Below are positions 12,550-24,388 of a stretch of DNA of 64,000 nucleotides, in pieces. The DNA is from Clarkia xantiana subsp. parviflora (taxonomy: Eukaryota; Streptophyta; Magnoliopsida; Myrtales; Onagraceae), in assembly GCA_036873135.1 (NCBI GenBank), contig JAPTYO010000007.1, forward strand, positions 14,366,763 through 14,430,762, in the 5' to 3' direction. The notes below the pieces were generated by a model. The model had not been told where the DNA came from. It saw nothing but the letters and a program-made list of their open reading frames with translations, and made no database searches. A program made the translations under genes and the position numbers. Each line of letters starts with the position of its first letter. Positions within the stretch are counted from its first letter, which is position 1.

Positions 12550-14962
12550 ATGCAGCACGATGAGGTTATCTGGCAAGTTATTCGCCACAATCACTGTAGT
12601 TTCATGGCCAAGTAAGTTTATTCAACCTCTTCAATGATTATCCAATCTGGAAGACGTAAAGACTGTAACTTGTCTGACATTTCCTTTTTTGCCAGAATCA
12701 CTGCCGGGATTTTCTGCAGAAACCCTTATAACGTGACCGGAATTTGTAACCGGAGCTCCTGCCCTCTTGCTAATAGTCGCTACGCCACCATTCGAGATCA
12801 CGACGGTAATAAATTTGATGCCTTTGTCAGTTTCCTTTCAAGTTTTGGGTGAGGGTACCTTATGATTGAGCTGGTCGTAATTTTTAGCTTTTGTTCTCAA
12901 TCCGATTAAATTTTATTCTTTTAGTGTGTGCTACCTTGTCTTGTTTCAGTGGTTAAATTCATTTTGCATAGAGAACAATTTGTATTGTTTCGTTATAAAT
13001 GGAGCTGAGCTTCTGTTGCGTGTCTTTGTGGTTGGACTGCAGGAGTTTTTTACTTGTATATGAAGAGTATAGAGAGGGCTCATATGCCCAATAAGTTATG
13101 GGAGAGAATAAAGCTTCCGCGGAATTACGAGCAGGCACTTGGGATTATTAGCAAATATCTGGTATTGTGCATCGAATTTGGTTTTGCCTTTGTCATGTTT
13201 ACCTCATCAAATTCTGGATTTATTCTCATGATATTTGTTTGTTTGCAGGAGCATTGGCCTAAGTTCTTGCAGCACAAAATTAAGCAAAGATTAACTAAAA
13301 TGACTCAGATGCGTATACGAATGAAGAAGCTCAGTCTTAAGACTAGGTAGGTTTCACTTTTATGTATGTAAGCTTTTAAGTATGTCCGACCTTATCTTTA
13401 TATAACTGCTCTCTTGAAAATTGCTTGACAATGTTTTCTTAGCTTAATGGAAGGATCCGTTTTGTTTTACTTTTGCTTGAAACAATTAGGGTCAGACTGG
13501 CTCCAAAACTATTTCCTACATGTTTAATATATTAACACTGCTACTAAATTGAGTGCTTGATTTTCTCTGTTTAGAATTTACACTTTGTTTTGCTTTGTTT
13601 TCTGTCTTAGTTATTTACAAATTCGTTATCTATTTCACTGTTCAAGATTTAAGAGGTGACATGTTGATTTGTTCTTCAGAGAGAAGATCATGCTTTTGCC
13701 GAGAAAGGAGATAAAGAGAGAGGCTAGAAGGGAGGAAAAAGCAGAGAAAGCTGCAGTTTTGGAAAAGGTTCCGCTTGTTTTTCATTAAATTAGTTCTACT
13801 TTAAACACCCCGTTATTAAGTTGTTAACTCATCGGACTCATTTGCAGAGCATTGAGAACGAGCTGCTGGAACGCCTCCAGAAAGGAGTGTATGGTGATAT
13901 ATACAATTATCCTACTGAACAGTACAACAAATTACTTGATTCAGCAGCACTACAGTCTGAAGAGGAGGCACTAGAGGTATGTATCGAGTAGATGATTCGT
14001 AGAGAGTAAATGATGCTCAATATGTTTAGCATGACCCGCACATACTGTCTTTATTGCGTTCTAAAACCATTATAATTCGTTTAGGAGAGAATGAAATATT
14101 TATTGTTTTGAGCGGAATAATGCTACCTTTCGTAGAATTGTCTTTCACAATATGGTTTATTTTAAAAAATGACACCTTCTTCTATTGGGTTTATGCTCGT
14201 GTTATGAACAGGAGGAGCCTGAAATAGAGTATGTCGAAGGTTATGATGAACTTGAAGAGGAGGAAGAAGAAGACATGGAAGATTTTGCTGGTTTCAATGC
14301 TAAAGCACTAGATGCAGATGGTAAGACAAAGTTATATAATTCTAATCAATACCTAGATTTTTACTCCAATTACTATTCAGAAGGATTGACCTAGCAACAA
14401 ATTTAGATGTAAAAAATAGCTTTTAACCATCTTTAAAACGAGTAAATTGGAACTTAGACAAAATTTAAGTTTGTTAAACAAAAACAATATTCAGAACGTT
14501 TATAGATCAAGTTGGTTTCTTTTCAAAAAAATGATTTTGAAGTCAAACTTTCTATTCCATCCATCCATTCTATATGTTTCAAGTAGTTGAAATATTACTG
14601 AACATAAGAAACCCATCAAAGTATTCACACTTTCTGATCACTTTCAAAAATTGATATTCCTCTGGTTTTTATATGATGCAGTTGGATCGGATGAAGATGA
14701 CGAGGATGATGACGATGACACAGAAGTTGTTTATCGTAAAAGAGGAAGGAAAGAATCCAGTTCTGCATTGAAGAAGAAGGCTGAACGCGGTGATAAGACA
14801 AAGAAGAAAGCTAAAGTTCTTGTGGAGGTAAACTTTGTTTGCCATTTAACTCCTTTATCTGTTGGCCATCTCTGAGCTCTGTATCAACAACCGTTTCGGT
14901 TTTTGTTTTGGTCGCAGGTGGAACGTGACGATGCAGATGAAAGACAAGTTAGGGCTCATTGA
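12550..14962 (+). CDS. MAK16: MAK16-like ribosome biogenesis protein
   Basis: Nucleolar factor needed for assembly of the large (60S) ribosomal subunit. Nine exons: 12550-12611, 12696-12805, 13043-13161, 13249-13346, 13680-13767, 13848-13976, 14212-14320, 14682-14827, 14918-14962; 301 aa. The start [19 protein letters not shown] is nearly invariant in the family. Then come [20 protein letters not shown] (a cysteine cluster that may bind a metal), [44 protein letters not shown] and the basic [17 protein letters not shown]. The C-terminal half alternates strongly acidic ([20 protein letters not shown]) and lysine-rich stretches. Orthologue assignment is very secure. Confidence 0.96.
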
Positions 14963-15384
14963 CATCTACAGGTGAAGCAAGTTAATTGTAGCCAAGTGTG
15001 ATCATATCATATTAAGGAGAGACAAGTTTTGATCGCTAGTTATGATACCAGTGTTTGTGGGTTCTTTTGTAGTCTTATATTTTCTGTTCCCTCATGAAAA
15101 GAGGAAGAAGATTGTATTGTGTAGGTGAATCATGAGAACCTACACCTAAGCTATTGTTTATCAAGAACATAATGGTGTTAGTTACTTGCTGAGAGCATTT
15201 GAATCTGTTAGATTGGGTTTATTATTGGCCTTCCGTTTTCATTTTCATTATAGTGAGCCCAACAAAATAAAGCAATTTATTATGTAACTGAATGAAATGA
15301 CCGAATGTTGAACGTAATTACTCTGGAATTTGTAACTGTTAAATATCAAGTTTCGAGGTATGTACCTTATTTAACTTCTCATTC
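14963..15384. other. MAK16 3' UTR and flank
   Basis: Probable 3' UTR to about 15180; nothing further seen. Confidence 0.5.
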
Positions 15385-15952
15385 TAGGGGTGAAACGAAA
15401 ATCCAGTTAGTCTGAAAAACCGAAATGGCCCGAACTGAAAAAACCAAATCCGAAATAGTCGGTTTGATTTTTGGTCGGGTATTTTTTAGTCTAGTTTGGT
15501 TTTTCGGTCCGGTTTGGATTTTATATTTTGAGGACCGCAGGGACCGAACCGGCCGTTATGCTAATTAAATATATACAATATATATTATATTCGTTTGTAT
15601 TAATTAATATAATTAATTAATTATGTTAATATAAATTGTAAAATAGGTACTTTTGAAGATTATTTTTTATTTTATTTATAATAATTTATTTAATTATAAT
15701 AATGGAATATATTCATCATTTCGATTTGATATATTCCGTGAAAATGACAAATTTTAAATGGTAGTTGCTAATATTGGATTTTCAGTGTAAACCGAAAACC
15801 GAACCGAAAAGCCGTACTAATAATGGACGGTTTATTTTTCCTCAAACGGTTTTTTGATCGGGTTTTTTTAAGAAAAAAAAAACCGGACCGTAATTTTAGA
15901 TACCCGACCGAAACAAGTAAAAAATCTGTCCGACTGGTCCGGTTTCATCCTA
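15385..15952. mobile_element. hAT-like MITE, second family
   Basis: Left end TAGGGGTGAAACGAAAA; right end, read inversely, TAGGATGAAACCGGAC. Inside are inverted subterminal words (ACCGAAA/TTTCGGT, GGTCGGGTAT/ATACCCGACC) around an AT-rich core. The flanks TCTCATTC and CTCATATC resemble an imperfect 8-bp duplication. No coding capacity. Confidence 0.6.
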
Positions 15953-17109
15953 CTCATATCTTATTACTTTCGATGTTATTTAGTTAAGTGAGGAAGTATT
16001 GATGCGGGGGAGCGACAAACCAAAATTAAAGAATCTCAGATTAAAGAAATTCAAACCAAAAAAATAATAAAAAGATATTTCTGAAATACATATTTATGAT
16101 AGAGTGACTGATTTTCAATCTCCATTGTCCAACATTTGGAGAGCGGCATAAGATCACAAATTAGCAGGACGTGTCAGGCCATAGTCGAATTCAAGTCATA
16201 TAGAAAATCATTTGTATGCCAAGAAACAACACCCCATTAGGAGGAGGCTTCGTGTCTTGTCGCAAATTGGTGGAATTAAAATTCTTAGCACGTGACAAAC
16301 TCCCACACCCAACATTAAGGCAACATCATTGTTGTGGGAGTCCTGCTGCTTCTCTTAAAATAGGAAAAAGTATATAAACATGCAACATGTTTGAAAAAAG
16401 ATTGTTTTATAAATAAATATGTTTAAAAATGTACAACATGTTTGAAAAAAGATAGTTTTATGAACAAAAATGTTTTAAAATATCTATTTCTTTAGAAGCT
16501 AGGAATTTTACCATGCCATCAATCTTTCGAATTTGTTTGATTTGATCTTTGCATGTCCCGTTCTGCCACATGAGAATCGGCTACGTCGCATTCCGAGACT
16601 TCCCACTCTTGGGCGCTACAAAGCAACATTTTTGCAACATTTTTTTACTCTTCGAGCAGTGTTCTGCATAATAGCGCAAAATACTTATCCTTCAAATAGA
16701 GCAGTAGCCAATTTATGCGTCAGGCATATGAGGGGTGAATAGAACTGAGTTTAACTGATCGACATAGGCTGTACTAGACTACTAGTCGATAAAGACAGTG
16801 CATGTATTGATTGCTTACTAAGTCTAGTCAGGGAAAAAAAAAAGATTATGAAACAGAATATCCCGAACATTAGCCGGTTTAACCTAGCTGCCACTGTTAA
16901 ACTTTTTTTTTTTTTTTTGCAATAATAAAAAAATAAATATAGATGTTTTCATATCATCATTACACATAAAAGGGCCAGGGGTGATAACATATGAAGTAAC
17001 ATTAAAACTCAACATACATAAGCAGCAAACATATATAATTAATTATTTATCATTGGAGAATAAAGCGGCCATGCATGCATATGGAAACTTATTAGTATAG
17101 ATGTTCTTT
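15953..17109. other. intergenic DNA with one short tandem repeat
   Basis: Two copies of a roughly 55-base unit (AACATGTTTGAAAAAAGAT followed by GTTTTAT) lie at about 16379-16485. No gene seen. The last few hundred bases are the downstream flank of the small HSP gene. Confidence 0.5.
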
Positions 17110-18251
17110 TTAGAGGTCTTGCTTGGATTCAACATCACTTTTGATCTTGGCAGGCCCTTCTTCCTCATCATCAATACTCACCGTCCTGATCCTCCCCTTA
17201 ATCCTGTCTGGAGACAACTTAGCCATCCCGAGCTTGAGCACTCCGTTGTCGAGCTTCGCGTTGAGCGAATCGAGATCGACGTTGTCCGGAAGCCGGAACC
17301 GCCTCCAGAACTTGCCGTAGGACCGCTCAGTGCGGTGCCAGTGGTCGCCTTTCTTCTCCTCCTCCCTTTTCCTCTCCCCGCTAACCCTCAGCACCCGGTT
17401 CTCCTCCACCTCGATTTTCAGGTCCTCTTTCTTCAGCCCGGGTACGTCCATTGTGATGACGTGGCCTTCCGGCGTCTCTTTCCAGTCCACTCTCGCAGGT
17501 GACAGCGCCATGTCATCATCTCTTTCTAAACCAAATGGCACCTGCCCATGCCCCCCATCCAACCAACCAAATTATATATGTATATCAACTAGCTAGCACC
17601 AACCATATTACATACATTGTTGTTATATATATAAACTATAGTTAACAAATTCGAAGTTTTAACTGTGTTGAAATTTAGTTTCTGAAATTTGAAATGTTAA
17701 AATAGGCTTGTTGAAATTTAATGTCAACGAACGTATTTTTTCCATTCAATCATTTTTATCAACCTACTCTCTCACTCACTCATAATCCATAACTCTTCAC
17801 ATTTTTCACAAAGTTACATCTAAAGAAAAAAGTTTCCAACAAGTTAGTGTGTAAACAATTTCAAGTGACAACAGAATGAGATTTACTTGGCGGATGTGAC
17901 CGGTACTTAAACGGTCCCTTGCCGGAGAAGACTCCATTTTAACATCAGATGCTGCTGTTATATTATTTTAAACCTAAACTAAGTTTGTTTTTATTATATA
18001 TAATTTATTTATTTATTTATTTATAATGTAGTCTAGTGAGTAGTGAGTGTAGTCTAGTAGAATAATAATACCTCCTCTAGGATACGGAAAGGGTCGGCCA
18101 AGAGGTCGGTCAACAAGGCGGTCGGGCGATCAACCAACGACGATAATAGAGGTGCCGCCTGCGAAGTGGTAGTAGTCGAGAAAGCTGCTGCACAAAGAAG
18201 CAATGACAGTAGATGAAATGATGATGCTGCTGCTTGTCGTTGTCGGGCCAT
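17110..18251 (-). CDS. small heat-shock protein, endoplasmic-reticulum class
   Basis: ATP-independent chaperone (HSP20) of the ER lumen. Exons on the minus strand: 18251-18072 and 17541-17110; 203 aa. Residues 1 to about 32 form a signal peptide ([14 protein letters not shown] core). [19 protein letters not shown] precedes the alpha-crystallin domain, which shows [29 protein letters not shown], the plant signature [18 protein letters not shown] and [12 protein letters not shown]. The C-terminus KQDL resembles a KDEL-type ER retrieval signal. The 530-base intron carries a degraded foldback transposon (17650-17925). Closest class is HSP22-type ER sHSPs. Confidence 0.92.
17650..17925. mobile_element. 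degraded foldback-element arm inside the sHSP intron
   Basis: Aligns by eye with the left arm of the 18748-19284 element over shared words such as CTCATAATCCAT, GAGATTTACTTG and CGGATGTGA, with many substitutions. It lies wholly between the two coding exons. No inverse arm or target duplication found. Confidence 0.6.
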
Positions 18252-18362
18252 TTGAATTAATGTATATATGGTTTAATTCTCTGAATAAAGCAATAAAGAC
18301 ACTCAAGTGTGTTATTGTTAGCTGTCTGTGACTCGATATGAAGGAGAGAATGGAAAAGAGGC

Positions 18363-18480
18363 TATTTATATGCATGACGATGACGAAGCGCGGCAGTGGT
18401 ATTAAGTGAAGATGAAGAAGAAGATATAGTAGGTTCCAGGTTGTTCCCTTAGCTTCTTCCAGCTTCTACTTTTTCTTCTT
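18363..18480 (-). promoter_or_regulatory. sHSP promoter: TATA box and imperfect heat-shock elements
   Basis: On the minus strand a perfect TATAAATA (18370-18363) lies about 115 bases before the ATG. Upstream, 18433-18476 holds spaced GAA/TTC blocks (TTCCAGGTTGTTC and TTCTTCCAGCTTC on the plus strand), which resemble heat-shock elements with one degenerate pentamer each. Confidence 0.5.
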
Positions 18481-18747
18481 CCCTTCGATCCGAAACACAG
18501 ATTAGTCTAGAACATATGCCCACGTGGAGTAGACCTTTACTTCTTTCCAAGCCCATTTAAACATTTTAATCCAAACCCCATTCTCAAAATTATACTTTGT
18601 TATTACACTAACAACTTATAATCAATATCAATTTTTTGGATTTTTATTTACTTATAACTCAAGTTTGAGTGTTTTATATTATTTAAAAAAAAAAAAAAAC
18701 TGAATTTAGTTTTTTTTTTTTAAATAAATTCAACTTTATAAAACTTA

Positions 18748-19284
18748 GGGTTAATAACTAAAAAACTGTCCAAGGTTTACCCTATGTTAAAATTAGGTGT
18801 CTGAAGTTTGAAATGTTTAAATGGACTGTCCCAAGTTTCATTTTTGTTGAAATTTGGTGTCTTTGTGCGTCTTTTCATCTTCATTCCATCATTTTCACAC
18901 CAACCTACCAACCCACTTATAATCCATCACTATTTACTTTTCACAAAATTGTCAAATTTCACCTAAAAATTGAACAATAAAAAAAAAGTTTCTAGAAGAG
19001 TGGCGTAGAGCCATTTTCCAATGACAATAAAGCGAGATTTACTTGCCCGGATGTGATCAACTTTTTAGGTGACGGTCCCGGCAAGATGGCGAAAAGTAAG
19101 TGTGTATGAGAGCTCGAATTTGACAGACGGTTTCATCGGAATTGACTTCTCTAAAGTAATCACACCGAGACACCAAATTTCAACAAAAATGAAACTTGGG
19201 ACAGTCCATTTTAACATTTCAAACTTCAGACACCTAATTTTAACATAGAGTAAACCTCAGACAGTTTTTTAATAATTAACCCTA
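18748..19284. mobile_element. foldback Mutator-like element M1
   Basis: A 537-bp element with GGGTTAATAACT at the left and its near-inverse AATAATTAACCC at the right, long inverted arms (TTAAAATTAGGTGTCTGAAGTTTGAAATG against the inverse near 19220), and a perfect 9-bp target duplication TAAAACTTA (18739-18747 and 19285-19293). No transposase. It lies about 500 bp upstream of the sHSP start codon. Confidence 0.85.
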
Positions 19285-19916
19285 AAACTTAACAAAGTGC
19301 AAACTAGATTGTTTTTTTTTTAAATGACAGAAACGCACATATTAAAATTAGATCTACCTTGACTTACCTAATTCGTAAGGTTAGATTTTTTGTATTTAAA
19401 TAGCTTTTCTTTATAAACTTGTTATTTTTATAATTGGAAGACTGAACTTATACCTAGAGGAGGTATTATTATACCTCCTAATTGCAGTTTACCTAACAAG
19501 TTTACCTAATTGCAGTTCTGTTAAAGGAACTGGGTTTAGGACAGACTGAACGTATACCTCTACAAAATTTGGCTGAAAGAACTGTTGGATGTATTAACTA
19601 GGTAACATAATCGACGTTGCCACGAAAATGCGTCCCAACAACATCATCAGTACTGATCTTAAACTGAAATAACATTTGAATCACACAGTGGCCAATAGGA
19701 AATCCATCCAATAACTGATTGTTACAACCAACATTGCTTTATTTCAAACAGTGTATCGCGCTGTTGACAAAATCCTAAACTAAACAATAAATGTTACTCA
19801 ACATACCGAGCGAGCGAGCGCAATGCCTCCACCAGTATCCTCTTTATCATCAAATTTAAAAAAAATATATTCATTAATGAATGATTGTTCCAGAAAAATA
19901 ATAATCATGCCAGAGC
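19285..19916. other. intergenic DNA between sHSP promoter side and MPP-beta 3' end
   Basis: Holds a 20-base copy (19453-19472) of the sHSP exon 1 donor junction, inverted relative to the gene, and two AGACTGAAC-N-TATACCT words (about 19440 and 19542). The MPP-beta 3' UTR is within the last roughly 200 bases. No gene. Confidence 0.5.
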
Positions 19917-22915
19917 TTAGTATCTGTTCCAGTAGGTCCTGCGTCTGAACCAGTTGTAGTCCGGCAATCCTTGGATCGGACCCATCGCAGCAATTGCAAT
20001 ATCCTGTAATAATATCAAATAGTGATGGATTAACACTGATGAACTTTGCTGTAGTGAATTGTGAGCAGCTTAGTTCTTTACCCTATCATAAATGTATTTA
20101 TTTGCAACCCGCTTGATGGTGCTTGCATCAACAGCATCAATCCTTGCAAAGAGTTCTGCATTTGGGATTCTTCGTCCGTATGTAAGCAGCTGCAATGTAC
20201 ATGGATCAACTACTGACTCACTCACTACAGTTGCTACAATTGCAAGTTATTTTACTTCCACAATTACTTACCTGCCGACCAATATCTTCAGCTACGGAAC
20301 TTGTTCCGTCCATTTGGAGCATAAATGAAGATTTCAACTGTATGAACAACAGCAATGACAGGTTACTCTTGGCTATTAAAGAACAAACAAACATTACAGA
20401 AAGTTATTTAAGAAAATCATTGGCCAAACAACAAGTTATTAGATAACCAACCCACACAGAGCAGAATAAGAATAAATCATGCATGTGAGATATTATCTGT
20501 ACCTGATTCTTGGCACGGGTTACATCAGCTTCTAAAACGCGGTAAGCTAATTTGGTTGTCTCATTCATGATTGCGTATGCCAAATCATCCAAGCAATCAG
20601 GCTGACCAAGAAAAAGGGAAAAATATTGCATCACATAATTAGCGTGAATTCAACATACAATTTTTTTTAAAAGGAGGAAAGACAACGACATCCATTTTTT
20701 TTCATTTAATCCAGACAAGCTTATAACATTCTTAAATATGCAGATAAAACTTTTCACACAAGTTCTTCGACCCAATAAGACTAAATAAAGTAGACGCCAT
20801 TGAAGAAGCAAACCTTAGCAACAGCGTAGATTCCAAATAGACCAGTGTCTTTGTAGTTGGTGTTGAATGCCGTAATACTTTCTGCAATTTCATTGATGCT
20901 AACCCTTTGTACTAGCTGGGAGCTGTTCAGTAAACATGAAGAAAATTTCTTACAGTTGAACAAACAAATGCATAAGATCTTAGTTACATCGAGAAGGTAC
21001 TTCATATTCAAAGATTAGAGATACTTACCCCATGTGCTTTCCGCCTCCGAAATTCTTGTTCCATGAACCAAGCATAGTTTGCATTACCATGAGAGGAATG
21101 GAATCAGGATCTGTGCAAGATGCCCCACTGAAAGCAAGAGCAAATTGCGCTAGAGGCTTATCATCATCAATAATCCTAACCTGCAAACCATACCACAATG
21201 AGTTGCATACAATCTAAGAACTGAAAGTCTAAAACTATTACATACCTCAGAACCAGTAAACTGTGCATGCTCCTTTGCAACCAACTGCGATGCAGTGGTA
21301 GGATCGGATGAAAGGTTCGTGAACAACTTTTTCACTTGCTCTACAACATCTTCATGCTTCACAGCTCCAGAAGCAGCAATAACCTATACAATGAAAAAAG
21401 ACTTACCATTATAATTATTTTTTAGAAAACCTTAATTAGCAAAGGATGTCGTTAAATAGGTAATAACTGCAGTAGAAGTATACCATCCTAGGAGCTGTAT
21501 AGTGCGTCTGAATATAGTTATTAAGGTGAGCCTTAGTTATCGTTTTGATGTTTTCAGCTGGTCCAAGTATGGTTCTGCCCAAAGGAGTGTACTGGAATGC
21601 TGTTGCATGCAAATGATCAAATATGACCTCTTGTGTTTGCGATTCAACCTGCAGATTTTGACAAGTTAAGACTTTTTGAAACTCTAAAGTTCTAATTCAA
21701 AATGAGATGAGCTCGAATTTAAATAAACTCATACTGCTCGAGAATCTAAAAACTAGTGCATATCCTATCCCTTTCACCTTTTTCTAGTTACATCTTTAAT
21801 AGCACACCATTAATAGACCATGTACTAGCTAACTGTACTCAAATTAAACTCTAGTAGTCGCAATCTCACCTTGACCTGCCCGGCCTCGCCATGTTACTTG
21901 GAAGCATCTCTTAACCATTCAAATCAACTAGGTCTACAGACCAAATTATCATCACAAAAAATAAATTTAAAAAATCGTCTGATATATCTTTCTTTTATTT
22001 GAATACGTAGATATAACATGTTAAAGAGGTTATTTAACAAGAAAGAGTCCGTCTTGTATTGAAGAAAAGAGAATTTTAGCAAATTAGAGCTAAAATCATA
22101 ATAATATTAGCACTACAGCAGCAATCTGAAATAACAAATGTAGCTGATAAAAAGTAGCAAGAAAATACCTCCTCCATCTCCCGCAAGATTACTTCCCGCT
22201 CACGAGTAATACATTTCTCATCGAAGTGTGAGTTCTGCAAGATATCGGCCAAAATGTCAAGTGCCTTGTTGACATCTTTATCCATTACTTTAGCACAGTA
22301 AGTGGTCTGCTCCCTCGTTGTGTAAGCGTTCAAATGACCACCCATATTCTCAATCTCTTCTTCCAATTGCTTGGTCGTTCTCTTCTCAGTACCTGAAAGC
22401 AACACCCATCAGAAACAAGAAAAATTGGCTTCATCGTAACTAGAGAGCTAAAGGCTAGATTCGTAATCAGTACCCTTGAAAATCATGTGCTCCAGAAAGT
22501 GAGCAGTGCCATTGGTTTCGTCCGTCTCAAAGCGTGATCCAGCATCGATCCACACACCTACAGTGGCGGTGCGTGTAGAGAGATTAGACTCGGTGGCCAC
22601 GCGGAGGCCGTTGGGGAGAGTCGTGATACGTGTCTCAGGAGCGGACAGGATCCGACTGTGATCGACAAGAGTGGGATGAGGAGAGCCGTACTTTAGGAAC
22701 CTGGGATCGGGGTTCTCCAGCTGTTTGATCTTCGATTTAACTTTCTCGGCGAGTTGATCATAGATCATAACATTAGGCGGCGGCGGAGAGGGCGGGGCTG
22801 CCGAATTTGCAACGGCGAGTGAGGTCGATGCGGATCGGATGGACTGAGAGAGAGATGAGGAAGAGAGAGTCCGACGTGATCGCCGGGCAGCGGCGAGTAA
22901 CTGCTTGATCGCCAT
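19917..22915 (-). CDS. MPPB: mitochondrial processing peptidase beta subunit
   Basis: Zinc metalloprotease subunit that cuts presequences from imported mitochondrial proteins; in plants it is also a core subunit of the cytochrome bc1 complex. Ten exons: 22915-22474, 22392-22169, 21648-21484, 21383-21246, 21180-21029, 20922-20814, 20601-20503, 20337-20272, 20189-20082, 20003-19917; 529 aa. An Arg/Ser-rich presequence ([19 protein letters not shown]) precedes the peptidase M16 domain: [11 protein letters not shown], then [11 protein letters not shown] with the inverse zinc motif HxxEH, and [12 protein letters not shown] supplying the distal Glu. The C-terminal half contains [16 protein letters not shown], like the glycine-rich loop, and ends [10 protein letters not shown]. 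All catalytic residues expected are present, so this is beta and not alpha. Confidence 0.96.
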
Positions 22916-23346
22916 GATTTGCTAGATCAGAGTCTCTCAAGGGAGAAACTGGTCGCCAGGGTTTGGTTCAGGTGAAAAGATGGAGAGGAATCATCAGAAG
23001 AGGCTCTGCTCCAACTCCTAGCCCTAATTTTAGAGAAGAGGGGCCGGCCACTAAGTTGACCAAAACAACAATGGCTCCGCATCACCTCTTCCTGAAACGA
23101 CACTTGTTCCCTTCTGATTCATCTCGTTGAACAAGTAAAAGCTGTAATTTTTACTTGCAGAACAAAAGGAAAAACGATAATCTATCTAAACAAAAGCTGT
23201 AATTTCGAATTTTCGATTGACCTAGCCGATCCTATCGATGATCGGCCTGAGCTCGATTCAGGTTAGGTCCCACTATAGTTAGCGATGGATACCGATTTAA
23301 AGATGCAAAAGGTCGCACATAGGATTGTAATCGATATGAACATTAA
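22916..23346. other. MPP-beta 5' UTR/promoter region
   Basis: Upstream flank of the minus-strand gene; no separate gene and no clear TATA box seen. Confidence 0.45.
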
Positions 23347-24350
23347 CAAGCTCGATTCGACTCGTTTTATTCGAGCTCGCAGTTTAAACTCGATCGAGTC
23401 TAAATTTTTTAAGCTCAATGTCGACTCGGTGTCATACTTGACGAGTTCGAGCTCGGCTCCACCCGACTCGCCTAGTTTAAAATTATTCAAATAAATAATA
23501 AATGATGCACCTTAACTCGAGCTCGATTCAATTAGGTTTTTAGCTTGGGTTCAAACTCGGCTTGAATTAAATATATTTATATATATAATAGGGATTAAGT
23601 ACATTTTCATACCACTTCTTTGCACAGAATCCACTTTTGGTACCACTTCTATTTTTTTTTTTTGTATACTTTTGATACCAATTCTTTCAACTTTGTATCC
23701 TTTTGGTACCACTGTTAACTTTCCGTCCAAATTGACCGTTAAGTGTCATGCACGTGACCGCCCTAAACTTTTGAATTTGTTTCAATTTAGTCCATCTAAT
23801 GCATCTCTGACTTTTAATTTGTTCAATTAAGTCCTAAAATTTCAAAACCATGATGGGTCAAGGGTTCGATTTGGAAATTTTAGGGCTAAATTTAACAAAT
23901 TAAAAGTTAGGGATGCATTAGATAGACTAAATTGAAACAAATTCAAAAGTTTAGGGCGGTCACGTGCATGGCACATGACACTTAACGGCCAATTTGGACG
24001 GAAAGTTAACGGTGGTACCAAAATGATTCAAAGTTGAAAGAATTGGCACCAAAAGTATACAAAAAAATAGAAGTGGTACCAAAAGTGGATTCTGTGCAAA
24101 GAAGTGGTATGAAAAGGTACTTAATCCCTATATAATATCATGTAAAACTCGAATAAACTCGAGCTCGAATTCAAAGTCGGCTCGAATAGACAAAACAAAA
24201 AAACTCGAATAGACTCGCGAGCCTCTCGAGTCGAATACCAGTGAACTCGTACTCGACTCGACTTCAGAAAAAACTAGACGCGAGTCAAATTTAGCTAGTC
24301 GAATTCGAATATCGACCGAGCCGATCTTGAGTAGCTCACGAGTAGCTTGA
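23347..24350. mobile_element. hAT-like element, copy C, ends lost, split by element M3
   Basis: CTCGA-rich arms (about 23347-23580 and 24138-24350) match copy A, including TCACGAGTAGCTTGAC at the right, but the terminal TAGGG...GTAAACGAG ends are missing. The two arms are separated by foldback element M3. Confidence 0.65.
23591..24128. mobile_element. foldback Mutator-like element M3
   Basis: A 538-bp near-perfect palindrome: GGGATTAAGTAC...GTACTTAATCCC, arms over 200 bp containing CTTCTTTGCACAGAATCC, TTTTGGTACC and CCGTTAAGTGTCATGCACGTG with their inverses on the right. Target duplication TATATAATA, 9 bp, perfect (23582-23590 and 24129-24137). It is inserted in hAT copy C. Confidence 0.88.
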
Positions 24351-24388
24351 CCGGACATGTGATTCTCTTAAAAAGTTTATATCTAAAA

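Noticed and set aside
17101..17596. Plus-strand frames over the small HSP
   Set aside because: Antisense shadows of the alpha-crystallin exon.
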